A stretch of DNA of 64,000 bases from an uncultured Clostridia bacterium (GTDB lineage: Bacteria > Bacillota > Clostridia > Christensenellales > Aristaeellaceae). The notes beneath the pieces were generated by a model. The model saw only the letters and a list, made by a program, of their open reading frames with translations, ran no database searches and was not told the origin of the DNA. The position numbers and the translations under genes are program-made. Where the stretch lies: contig CAKUOX010000001.1 of NCBI GenBank assembly GCA_934670175.1, forward strand, positions 1 through 64,000, given 5' to 3'. Positions 7,201 to 15,432 of this stretch are shown here, piece after piece; position 1 is the stretch's first letter, and each line of letters begins with the position of its first letter.

Positions 7201-8862
7201 ATGAAGAAGAACTGGTTTACCCGCAGATTCAGAACACTGACCATCTGCATTGTGACGATCTGCCTGCTGCTGAGCGCATTCGCGCCCATGGCAATGGCAG
7301 AAGGCACGCCCAAGACGATCAAGTTTTCGCTTTCTATGGACGGCGTACCGCTGATTCCCCAGACTGAGGTGACTATTCCCTGGTATGCACTGAGCACCTA
7401 TGGCCTGAGCCAGTACAACCGCTACGAGGCCGCTTCGTTTGAGAACGGCGGTCAGTACATCAACACCAATCTGGTTACAATTCCCACGGTGCTGCACGCA
7501 TTCCTTACCATGCACGAACGCACCTACGGCACCAGCTTCAATTCATCTACCCGGTCGAATTACTTTGATTTCTCCGGCAGCGCGACGAGCATGTTCATCA
7601 CGAAGCTGTTCGGAATGGAAACCTACAACCTGATGTACTTCTGCGATCATGAGTATCCGCTGATGGCCGCAGGCTGGGGCTCCACAGCGGATTACATCCT
7701 GCTGGAGGACGGCATGACCGTGGACGTCGGCGTATTTACGGATATGGGCTTCTGGACGGAAGGCGCTTTCCTGGCGTTTGACCGCGATGATTACTACATG
7801 ACGCCCAGCGGCACGCGCACCGTGACCGTGAGCGCCGTTCCGACCACCGGACACGCCACCGGCGAGACGGGCACGGTCACGCCGAAGGCGGGCGCCGAAA
7901 TCCACCTGCTTCAGGTGACGGGTACCGCGCTTGAAGATTACACTGATCTTGGCTTGCTTGGGATGACCAACAGCGATGGCACCTTCACGCTTAACCTCGC
8001 CAACGTCAGCGCGACGCTGACGGCCGGTCAGACCTACGTTCTGGCTGCCTATGGCCGAAACGCCGGTACCAATACGGCATGCGAGGTGGCCGCCTACGCG
8101 CAGCTGCACATCGTGGGCGAGGTTCCCACGCTGACGGGCGTTTCCCTGAGCGAGTATAACGACGCCATCCTGTACGCGGAGCAGAAGCTGAAGCTGAAGC
8201 CCGCCGTGACCGCTGAGCACGCCGACGCGAGCTTCACCTTCACCAGCAGCAACACCAGCGCCGCGACGGTGGACATGAACGGCACCGTGGAGGCCCAGTA
8301 CGTTTCCGCCGATACGCCGGTGACCATCACCTGCACGGCGACCGACGGTACCAACAGCTATACCACGAGCTGCAATCTGACCATTAAGACCGGCACGCCG
8401 GTAACGGGCGTTTCACTCAACCATGATTACATTGAGCTTGGCCTGAACAGCACCTGCACGGCACTGGAAGCGACCGTTACGCCCTCCAACGCCAGCAACA
8501 CGACGGTGAACTGGACGAGCACCAACCTGAACACCGTCCACATCAACCATCTGGGCACGATGACGGGCGCAGGCACCGGCGTTGCGACGATCACGGCGGA
8601 AAGCGTCATGAGCACGACGAGCAATCCGATGAAGGATACCTGCCGCGTTGCCTGCGGCGGCAAGTTCGGCGATGCTAACGGCGATGGAGTCGTCAATAAC
8701 GCTGACTATCTGCTTGCTGTGGAGATGGCTGACGATGAAGCTACGAGCGGAGATCGTTTCGAGTTTGTCGATGTCAACGGTGACGGCATTATTACCGTTA
8801 CGGACGTCAACCTTATCACCCAGATCATCTCTGGCGACTTGGACATCTATGTTCAGCAGTAA
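7201..8862 (+). CDS. Secreted protein: DUF4430-like N-domain, Ig-like domains, dockerin
   Basis: A 553-residue exported protein. The ATG at 7201 has a perfect AAAGGAGG at 7183-7190. The signal peptide ends near APMAMAEG. Residues about 35-200 contain PTVLHAFL, then LMYFCDHEYPLM and YILLEDGMTVDVGVF, a pattern that fits a DUF4430/transcobalamin-beta-like fold (inference; divergent from the canonical GWMY form). Next come a carboxypeptidase-like or Ig-like sandwich, two Big_2-type Ig domains (about 305-480) and a C-terminal dockerin with both loops intact (DANGDGVVNNAD and DVNGDGIITVTD). It is the first gene behind riboswitch 2 and lies 18 bases before the cohesin/dockerin gene at 8881, so the two are probably co-made partners. 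Confidence 0.8.
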   Translation: MKKNWFTRRFRTLTICIVTICLLLSAFAPMAMAEGTPKTIKFSLSMDGVPLIPQTEVTIPWYALSTYGLSQYNRYEAASFENGGQYINTNLVTIPTVLHAFLTMHERTYGTSFNSSTRSNYFDFSGSATSMFITKLFGMETYNLMYFCDHEYPLMAAGWGSTADYILLEDGMTVDVGVFTDMGFWTEGAFLAFDRDDYYMTPSGTRTVTVSAVPTTGHATGETGTVTPKAGAEIHLLQVTGTALEDYTDLGLLGMTNSDGTFTLNLANVSATLTAGQTYVLAAYGRNAGTNTACEVAAYAQLHIVGEVPTLTGVSLSEYNDAILYAEQKLKLKPAVTAEHADASFTFTSSNTSAATVDMNGTVEAQYVSADTPVTITCTATDGTNSYTTSCNLTIKTGTPVTGVSLNHDYIELGLNSTCTALEATVTPSNASNTTVNWTSTNLNTVHINHLGTMTGAGTGVATITAESVMSTTSNPMKDTCRVACGGKFGDANGDGVVNNADYLLAVEMADDEATSGDRFEFVDVNGDGIITVTDVNLITQIISGDLDIYVQQ

Positions 8863-8880
8863 GAAAGGGAGGCGAATAAC

Positions 8881-11316
8881 ATGAAACAATTCAAGCAGTC
8901 TTTTCTACTGATTCTGATCGTTGCGATTCTGATGACTTGTTTTACAGGTGTTGCACTCGCAGATTATACAGATCCGTATACGGTTACACTTCAGCAGAAG
9001 GCAACTGGCGAAAGCTACAGCGTCGGTGATATTATCCCTGTACAGTTTCTCATGAGCAAGAATCCCGGCGGTCCCGCTCTGACTGTGAAGTTCGATTTTG
9101 ACCAGAATTTGCTACAGTACATGGGCATACAGGAATTGGGCACGATTACAGCAGAGTATAACATGACCTCTGCCAATTGCACCAATCCGGAGAAAAGAGC
9201 CTATGGAAAAGCAAATTTCACCGTTGCACCCGGTGGTGATCAGGATGCCCTTACCGCCATTATGGCTGCGGGCGGCAATATGTTCACTGTAGGCTTCAAG
9301 GTTCTTGACGATACTGCTGATCCCAGCAGCTATACAGTTGGTCTGGTCAACACCGGCGATCATGTGCAATATGTATATGTGTATGACGCAAAGGCAAATA
9401 CATACAACGACAACGTCACGATCGTTCCCTGCACGCTGAAACTTGTCCCGGGTGACGACATCAACGTTGAGAGCGTTGCTCTGGATCAGGAAACCCTCGC
9501 ACTGACCGAGGGCGACACCGCGACGCTGGCCGCGACGGTATCCCCCGATAATGCCACCAACAAGACCGTGACCTGGGCTTCTGACAATGAGGAAGTCGCA
9601 ACGGTCGCAGACGGCGTCGTGACCGCAGTTGCCGCAGGTTCTGCGAACATCACCGCGACCACCGAGGACGGCGGACACACCGCGACCTGCACCGTGACCG
9701 TGAACGCGAAGCAGCCTGAAGTCAAGACCGGCTACACCGTGAGCCTGCCCACCGATAAGACGAGCATTGCTGCGGGTGAAAGCGCGACTGTGGACGTGAC
9801 TGTGGGCGTGGGCACCGAAGAAACCGCGACCACCTACAACGCGGTGGATATGACGATTACCTACGACGCGGACAAGCTCACCTTCGATGAGAAGAGCTCC
9901 ACGCTGTACAATGCGAGCGTTACCGACACGAACGGCACCATCAGCCTGAAGCGCTACGGTGAAAACCTGAACGTCGACACCGACAAGTTCAGCCTGGTAT
10001 TCACCGCCAACGGCGATGCGAACGGCGACGCGACCGTCAGCATCACGAGCGCTTGTGTGGATCTGGCGGACAACGCCAATCAGGATGCGCCCGCGGCGAC
10101 CATCGTAAATGCCAGCCACACGATCAGCATCGATGGCGGCTACAAGGTATCGATCACGACTATTCCTGAAAACCTGAACGAAGTCAAGGGCGCTGCGACT
10201 GCCCAGAAGGGTGCGGACTACACCTTCACGCTGGAGCCTCTGGCGAACTACGATTACGCCGTGACCGCCACGGTAAACGGCGCTGAGGTTCCCTGCACGC
10301 TGAACGGAACGACCTACACCATCCCCGCTGAAAGCGTGACCGGCGATATCTCCATCACCGTTACCAGAACCGCCAAGCAGTACAGCGTGACGCTGGACGG
10401 CACCGGCAAGGACGATGCGAAGCTCTCCGCCGACAAGGCGACCTACGGCGTGGGCTACAGCTTTACCGTCACTCAGGATGCGGACTACAATTACACCGTT
10501 TCCGCTACGGCAGGCGGCGAGACGCTGAACCTGACTTCCACCAACGAGGGCAATGTGTACACCTACACCATCGCGGGCGATAAGATCACCGGCGATGTGG
10601 CTGTAACGGTTGCCAAGGAAAAGAAGACTACCCCGCCGGTACCGAGCACCTTCGACGTAACCTGGGATGGTAACGCACTGGACGATGTTCCCACGAAGGC
10701 AGATAAGGCCACCCAGGGCGAAGACTTCAGCTTCACCGTGACCAAACAGGATGGCTACACCTACGAGATCACTGCGACCGTGGGCGGCGAGGCACGCGAT
10801 GTGAACGTGGACGGCGATACCTACACCATCAGTCACATCAACGGCGCAGTTGTGATCACCGTGAACAAGACTAAGGAGGCCACGCTGACTGTCGAGGTTT
10901 CCCAGTATGTGAAGCAGAACGGCAAGGACGTCTACCTGATCACTGCGACGGATTCTTCTCTGGCTGAGGGCAAGCTGCTGGCCTATGACGGCGCACAGAT
11001 GTTCTTCTCCGCGAAGTACGATGCTTACTGCTATCTGGTAGTTTCCGAACTGAGCGCGGACGAAGTAAAGACTGACGCTGAAGCGAAGATCGCGCAGGCG
11101 GACGGCACTGCCATCCAGATCGGCTATACCGGCGATGTGAACCAGACCGGCAAGATCGACATCAACGACGCGCAGATGGCTCACAACATGTACGGCTCTG
11201 CGCTGTATGATGGATTCGAGAAGGCGACGATCCGCATGTACCTGGAAGCTGATATGAACGGCGACAAGGCTGTCGATACGGCTGACGCTACCGCTATCGT
11301 ATCGGAGATCAAGTAA
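8881..11316 (+). CDS. Secreted cohesin-Big2-cohesin-dockerin protein (paralogue)
   Basis: An 811-residue protein; GGGAGG at 8867-8872 sets the start. The signal peptide ends near GVALADYT. The domain order repeats that of the protein at 3827: cohesin-like (about 27-180), Big_2 (about 195-280), second cohesin-like (about 285-420), three beta repeats of about 75 residues (each with YxFTVT and a YDYAVTATV/YNYTVSATA/YTYEITATV core), a conserved pre-dockerin module (VSQYVKQNGKDVYLI), and a dockerin (DVNQTGKIDIND and DMNGDKAVDTAD). The Gly-rich linker of the paralogue is missing, and codon use here is more even and less GC-extreme. It is the second gene of the riboswitch 2 unit, and its transcript ends at 11340-11376. 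Probably a surface scaffold or linker unit. Confidence 0.85.
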   Translation: MKQFKQSFLLILIVAILMTCFTGVALADYTDPYTVTLQQKATGESYSVGDIIPVQFLMSKNPGGPALTVKFDFDQNLLQYMGIQELGTITAEYNMTSANCTNPEKRAYGKANFTVAPGGDQDALTAIMAAGGNMFTVGFKVLDDTADPSSYTVGLVNTGDHVQYVYVYDAKANTYNDNVTIVPCTLKLVPGDDINVESVALDQETLALTEGDTATLAATVSPDNATNKTVTWASDNEEVATVADGVVTAVAAGSANITATTEDGGHTATCTVTVNAKQPEVKTGYTVSLPTDKTSIAAGESATVDVTVGVGTEETATTYNAVDMTITYDADKLTFDEKSSTLYNASVTDTNGTISLKRYGENLNVDTDKFSLVFTANGDANGDATVSITSACVDLADNANQDAPAATIVNASHTISIDGGYKVSITTIPENLNEVKGAATAQKGADYTFTLEPLANYDYAVTATVNGAEVPCTLNGTTYTIPAESVTGDISITVTRTAKQYSVTLDGTGKDDAKLSADKATYGVGYSFTVTQDADYNYTVSATAGGETLNLTSTNEGNVYTYTIAGDKITGDVAVTVAKEKKTTPPVPSTFDVTWDGNALDDVPTKADKATQGEDFSFTVTKQDGYTYEITATVGGEARDVNVDGDTYTISHINGAVVITVNKTKEATLTVEVSQYVKQNGKDVYLITATDSSLAEGKLLAYDGAQMFFSAKYDAYCYLVVSELSADEVKTDAEAKIAQADGTAIQIGYTGDVNQTGKIDINDAQMAHNMYGSALYDGFEKATIRMYLEADMNGDKAVDTADATAIVSEIK

Positions 11317-11339
11317 TCCCCCCTTCGCCGAAAGGCGAG

Positions 11340-11376
11340 CGCCCGCATTCCCTGCATGGGAGTGCGGGCGTTTTTA
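11340..11376 (+). terminator. Rho-independent terminator of riboswitch 2 unit
   Basis: CGCCCGCATTCCC pairs with GGGAGTGCGGGCG around TGCAT, followed by TTTTTATAT. A near-perfect hairpin. Confidence 0.9.
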
Positions 11377-11446
11377 TATAAGAATTGTCGGCGCATTCCA
11401 ATAGAGCCCGAAAAGCACCGGTTTTGCCAATCCGTATCCGATAAGA

Positions 11447-11480
11447 AAAGCGCCATCGCTTCAAATCGCGATGGCGCTTT
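11447..11480 (-). terminator. Terminator of the minus-strand surface-protein operon
   Basis: AAAGCGCCATCGC and GCGATGGCGCTTT pair closely. Read on the minus strand, the hairpin is followed by TTTTCTTATC and lies just past the stop of the toroid gene (11497). It faces the plus-strand terminator at 11340-11376, closing two convergent units. Confidence 0.8.
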
Positions 11481-11496
11481 AACGCTTTCAGCGGGG

Positions 11497-12357
11497 TTAT
11501 TCGCCGCGCATATCGAACAGGCGGCTTTTACCATCCAGCATGCGCTGATAGGCGACGACGCCATAGGCGGCCTGTTCCGTAGCCATACCGTTGATCTTAT
11601 CCTCGGCGAGATCATGGCGATACGCGCCTTCAAAGGCGTACTGTTCCACGAACTGGCGCAGGCGGGCGGCATCATCGCGCATATCCAGCGAGGCATAGGC
11701 GATCATCGCCCAGACGCAGGATTCGCAGGAGGCGAGCCTGCCATCGGCTTCCAGCGCGCTCAGGCACGCCAGCGCCGCGCGGATGCATTCCGCGGCGCGG
11801 TCATCCGACCGATGCGCCGCCAGCGCGGTGATTGCCATGGCGGTCATATCCGGATCGGAGGCATTGCCGGTGACGATGCTATAGCCGCCATCTTCATTCT
11901 GGGCGGACAGAACCGCATCCAGCAGCGCGGCGCGCGCATCTTCATAGCCGGGATAATCATTGCTGTCCAGCGCGATCAGCGCCCAGATGGGGCCATTGTT
12001 GCCCTGAATTTTCACCTTATCCAGATCCTTCAGGGGCTCTAAAAGGTTCCAGCCGCGGAAATCCGCAGGGTTTTCACCGAGCGCCGCCAGCGCGAGCGCC
12101 ACACGGGCGTATTCCGTGTATTTCACAGGGCTCAGACGCCCTTCACAGGCGATCAACGCCTGTTCGACATTATCCTCGTAGGCGGCATAAAAGCCGTCTG
12201 CAACGGGCGTATCGCCCCGCTTGAGCGCGATGACAACCCATTCGCCGCCGACGCTGCCGACCTGCGCCTCGGTTACATTTTCCGCGAGCCATTCGGACGC
12301 GCACGCTGCGGGAACGAGCAGGCAAAGGAGCAGCAGAACTGCCAAAATCTTCTTCAT
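11497..12357 (-). CDS. Secreted alpha/alpha-toroid (terpenoid-cyclase-like) protein
   Basis: A 286-residue exported protein. I place the start at the ATG at 12357 (MKKILAVLLLLCLLVPAACA), which has AAAGGA 8 bases upstream; an ATG 9 bases earlier (12366) overlaps that site. The mature part is built of helical repeats typical of the prenyltransferase/squalene-cyclase toroid, with the diagnostic GPIWALIALDS and LSAQNEDGGY followed by DPDMTAMAITALAAH. In animal intrinsic factor and transcobalamin the cobalamin-binding alpha domain is the same alpha6/alpha6 fold. Here it stands alone, while DUF4430 (the beta-domain fold) is on other proteins controlled by the same riboswitch class. It is the last gene of the minus-strand operon. 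Corrinoid binding is an inference; a polysaccharide-lyase or other toroid role cannot be excluded. Confidence 0.8.
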   Translation of the reverse strand: MKKILAVLLLLCLLVPAACASEWLAENVTEAQVGSVGGEWVVIALKRGDTPVADGFYAAYEDNVEQALIACEGRLSPVKYTEYARVALALAALGENPADFRGWNLLEPLKDLDKVKIQGNNGPIWALIALDSNDYPGYEDARAALLDAVLSAQNEDGGYSIVTGNASDPDMTAMAITALAAHRSDDRAAECIRAALACLSALEADGRLASCESCVWAMIAYASLDMRDDAARLRQFVEQYAFEGAYRHDLAEDKINGMATEQAAYGVVAYQRMLDGKSRLFDMRGE

Positions 12358-12474
12358 TTGATTCATCCTTTCATTATAGAAGAATTGAGGTTCATCGACC
12401 CGCAGAATCCGGTTCTGCGAATTCTTGAATTATAGAATTATGGCTTCGGAGGAACCCCCGAAGCCACCAAATCA

Positions 12475-13560
12475 TCAGCGCCACTTGGCGTAGAGCTTCG
12501 TCTTTTTCTTCGTTACCTTATCCATGCCCGCATACCAGGGCTTGGTCAGCGCCGCATCCTTATACCAGCCGCCGAAGACCGAACGACTGCGCGTGGGAAT
12601 GGGCAGTGTTTCCAGACTATCGCCGCGCTTTACGAGAATCGTGGGCACCTGCGTGCCGCCGTTGGATTCGAAGATCACGCGGCACTGCCTTCCACCCAGC
12701 AGCAGGATCAGCAGCAGCACAATCAGCGCCAGCGGGATCAGCAGCACCCACCAGTGCAGCTTGACCCATTCCAGAGCGGTTCTGAGACCATTGAGGATGC
12801 GCGTCCAGAAGCTGCCGGAGGACGGGTTGCCCTCCGCCCACTTGACATAGAGCGTCATATTGGATACGACCGGATTGTTTTCAAAATCCCATTCCTGCGT
12901 GAGATCGACATCCGAATACCAGCCTTCGACGTGGAAGCCCTCCTTCACGGGGTCTTCCGGCCTGGGCAGCAGTTCGCCATTGCGGACGTTGACATTCTCC
13001 AGCACGCTGCCGCCATCCGTTTCGAAGGTGACCACGCACTGATCGGAAATAATCAGCTTCAGATCGTTCGCCGAAGCCTGATACTGATCGCTGCCATCGC
13101 GCAGGGTGACCTTATAATTCTCATTAGAAAGCACCGTCATGCCGGAGGCGCCGATGACTTCCAGCTGGAACGTGCCCACCACCTGACGCGCATTCCACTG
13201 CTCGCCATCCGCGAAGGAGACGAAATTCATATAGAATTCGCGCCCACCGGAGCGCAGTTCCAGATCGCGCGTCTGCACGCTGGAGCTGACGATCGTGCCG
13301 CCCTCTACGGGCTTGACGAAGGCTTCATCATACTTGATTTCATTCTGCATGGCGTACATCGTATAGGGATCGCTGCTGTCGGTACGCTGCAGGGTGAAGA
13401 CCACGGTGACAATATCTCCGGGCTGCACGGTTGCTTCATTCGCGCCGTTGACGCTGAGATCGAAGGTGTAGTTCCGACTTTTATCCACGGCCAGCGCGGG
13501 CGTGGCCAACAGGGACAGCAGCATGATGCTCAGCAATATCCATCCGCCGATTCGTTTCAT
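12475..13560 (-). CDS. Membrane-anchored cohesin-like / InlB-repeat protein
   Basis: A 361-residue protein starting at ATG 13560 (MKRIGGWILLSIMLLSLLAT), with AAAGGATG just upstream; an ATG at 13581 lacks a site. Signal peptide; a cohesin-like domain (about 25-170, containing VVFTLQR, EIKYDEAFV and FQLEVIGASG); an InlB B-type repeat (about 175-243, VTFETDGGSVLENVNVR to TLYVKWAEG); one strong transmembrane helix (about 265-290, WWVLLIPLALIVLLLILLL); then a second InlB-type repeat (FESNGGTQVPTILVKRGDS to TKLYAKWR). The outward-facing cohesin would be fixed to the membrane and could capture the dockerin proteins made nearby. The second repeat would be cytoplasmic if the signal peptide is cleaved, which is unusual for this fold. 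Third gene of the operon. Confidence 0.75.
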   Translation of the reverse strand: MKRIGGWILLSIMLLSLLATPALAVDKSRNYTFDLSVNGANEATVQPGDIVTVVFTLQRTDSSDPYTMYAMQNEIKYDEAFVKPVEGGTIVSSSVQTRDLELRSGGREFYMNFVSFADGEQWNARQVVGTFQLEVIGASGMTVLSNENYKVTLRDGSDQYQASANDLKLIISDQCVVTFETDGGSVLENVNVRNGELLPRPEDPVKEGFHVEGWYSDVDLTQEWDFENNPVVSNMTLYVKWAEGNPSSGSFWTRILNGLRTALEWVKLHWWVLLIPLALIVLLLILLLGGRQCRVIFESNGGTQVPTILVKRGDSLETLPIPTRSRSVFGGWYKDAALTKPWYAGMDKVTKKKTKLYAKWR

Positions 13561-13593
13561 GATAGCATCCTTTCCATTCATAGATTTGCGCGC

Positions 13594-15432
13594 TTACGCC
13601 TGCGGCTGTTCCGCTTCCGGCGCGGGGGCTTCCATTACAGGTTCTTCCGATACAGGTCCTTCCAACGCGGGGGCTTCCGTTTTTTCTTCCGGCTGGACTT
13701 CTTCCGAAGGCAGCGGGATTTCGCAGGTGCGCTCGGCCTCCAGTGGATCGCTCAGCGCGGCCATCAGGCAGGCGAGATCATCCTGCGTGAGGTTGCCATC
13801 GCCATCCAGATCGTATCTGAGAATATCCTCATAGGCGATTTCGCCGCTTTCGTAGGCGGCCAGCATCGCATAGAGCCACTGGGCATCGTTGATATCTACG
13901 CTGCCCGAACCATTGACATCGTAGAGCAGCACGGTTTCGAATCTGACGGGCACTTCGCTGGGCTGTACGGGCAATTCCGTGACCGCGGGCGTTTCGGTGG
14001 GTGCAAGCGTTTCAGCGGGGGCAGGGGTTTCCTCCGGATCCGCTGTGGCGGTCGCGGTGGAATCGACGGTTTCGGTGGGTTCCGGCTCGACATCGCTCCA
14101 GCAGACCATAAAGGAATGATCCGTGCGCGCCTGCGCCAGCAGGGTTTCGATGGGGAACGCCTTGCCGCAGTTCGAGCGGCTGTTTGGATCGTTTACCAGC
14201 ACCTTGCCATCCTCCGTAAGGCCGCGAAGCACGATGTAGTGGCCGTGCTGAGTGAAGATGCCTTCGCCCATATGCGCAATGACGGGCTTGCCCTCTTCGA
14301 GCGCCGCAATGATGGATTCAGCATCATTCGCGATCCACCTGGTCTTGACATCATAAGCATCGGCGAGCCAGCGCAGCGTATCGTGGCTCAGGCCATTGCC
14401 ATGATATTTGCCCGCATCCACCGCCTCGCAGAACAGCAGATAAGGATTCTGTTCCACATTGCCAGTGAGATAGGCAACGACCATGGATACACTGGTCGCG
14501 CCGCAGCCGGAGGTGGCTACGGACTTCGCCATGCCATTATAATACAGAATGATGGTGCGATAATCGCCCTGAAAGAGCATGGGAATCGCCATACCCGCTT
14601 CATCGCTGCGCACAACACCCTTCCAGCCGATGCTGTAATCGCGCGCGGGTGCGGAGATGGACGGGGTTTCCGCTTCGGGCACATCATTCGGCAGCTGATC
14701 ATCGATGGCGTCATTCGCGGCAGGCGTTTCGCCCGGCTCCGCAGGCAGCGGAGTTTCGCCCGCGACCGAGGGATCCTCGGACGGCAGCGGCGCATCCGTA
14801 AGGCCGGGCGTGACGGAGGGATCGGGGGTATCGGACGTGCTGGGCGTAATGGAGGGATCCGGCGCATCGGACGCGCCGGGTGTTTCCGCGGGTGCGGCTT
14901 CCTGCACGACCGAAATGACGACCGACTTGCAGCCATCCGCCTGAAGTTCGATCTCCGACGCGCGGGCTTCGCCGGTATTTTCACCGATGCGAAGTTCAAA
15001 GCCGCCCTCGACATTCGACAGCGCGATCCATTCCGCCTTCGCCTTCACCGTCCAGGCGGCGTTGCTGCTGACCTTGATCTTCTTTTCCATGCCGGAATGC
15101 GGAACAACCAAGCTGTCCTTCGCATAGGCTTCCTCCACCTGCAGGAAGGGTTCGGGCGCGGGTTCCGGCGTAAGCGGCTGTTCCGAAGGTTCCGCACCGC
15201 TTTCCGGCGTTTCCGCAGCAGCGGGCGTTTCTGCGGCAGCAGGCGTTTCCTCTGCAGCGGGCGCTTCCTCCACGACGGGAGTCTCCTGCACTGCAGGCGT
15301 TTCCTGCGCGGCAGGCGTTTCCTGCACCGTCGGCGTTTCCGCCGGCGGCACTTCCTCGCCCATGGCGTGCGGATAAGCGCTCAGGCAAACCATCACCGCC
15401 AGGAGCATACATAGCTTCCTTGAAGACTTCAT
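13594..15432 (-). CDS. Secreted C39-like cysteine peptidase with BACON and dockerin domains
   Basis: A 612-residue exported protein. Its ATG overlaps the stop of the giant upstream gene (ATGA), and GGAGG lies 8-9 bases upstream. After the signal peptide come a Pro/Thr/Glu repeat linker (PAAxETP units, about 28-95), a BACON-like domain (about 100-178), a second acidic Pro-rich linker, a peptidase C39-like papain-fold domain (about 275-455) with catalytic Cys in SGCGATS, His in QHGHYIVLRG and Asn/Asp in VNDPNS, a further linker and a dockerin (DVNGSGSVDIND and DLDGDGNLTQDD), then an acidic tail. C39-like folds cleave peptides or bind them non-catalytically; here the triad looks intact. The dockerin suggests docking on the neighbouring cohesins. 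The substrate is unknown. Confidence 0.8.
   Translation of the reverse strand: MKSSRKLCMLLAVMVCLSAYPHAMGEEVPPAETPTVQETPAAQETPAVQETPVVEEAPAAEETPAAAETPAAAETPESGAEPSEQPLTPEPAPEPFLQVEEAYAKDSLVVPHSGMEKKIKVSSNAAWTVKAKAEWIALSNVEGGFELRIGENTGEARASEIELQADGCKSVVISVVQEAAPAETPGASDAPDPSITPSTSDTPDPSVTPGLTDAPLPSEDPSVAGETPLPAEPGETPAANDAIDDQLPNDVPEAETPSISAPARDYSIGWKGVVRSDEAGMAIPMLFQGDYRTIILYYNGMAKSVATSGCGATSVSMVVAYLTGNVEQNPYLLFCEAVDAGKYHGNGLSHDTLRWLADAYDVKTRWIANDAESIIAALEEGKPVIAHMGEGIFTQHGHYIVLRGLTEDGKVLVNDPNSRSNCGKAFPIETLLAQARTDHSFMVCWSDVEPEPTETVDSTATATADPEETPAPAETLAPTETPAVTELPVQPSEVPVRFETVLLYDVNGSGSVDINDAQWLYAMLAAYESGEIAYEDILRYDLDGDGNLTQDDLACLMAALSDPLEAERTCEIPLPSEEVQPEEKTEAPALEGPVSEEPVMEAPAPEAEQPQA

Noticed and set aside
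9112..11184. Minus-strand frame of about 690 codons opposite the cohesin/dockerin gene
   Set aside because: The plus strand has signal peptide, cohesins, dockerin, riboswitch control and terminator; the minus frame has none.
12441..12466. Hairpin between two minus-strand genes as an operon terminator
   Set aside because: It is followed by mixed A/T rather than a T-tract, so I treat it as an intercistronic hairpin and keep the four genes as one operon.
12754..15414. Plus-strand frame of about 890 codons
   Set aside because: Antisense to two well-supported secreted proteins; the translation is an Arg/Phe/Gly repeat without motifs.
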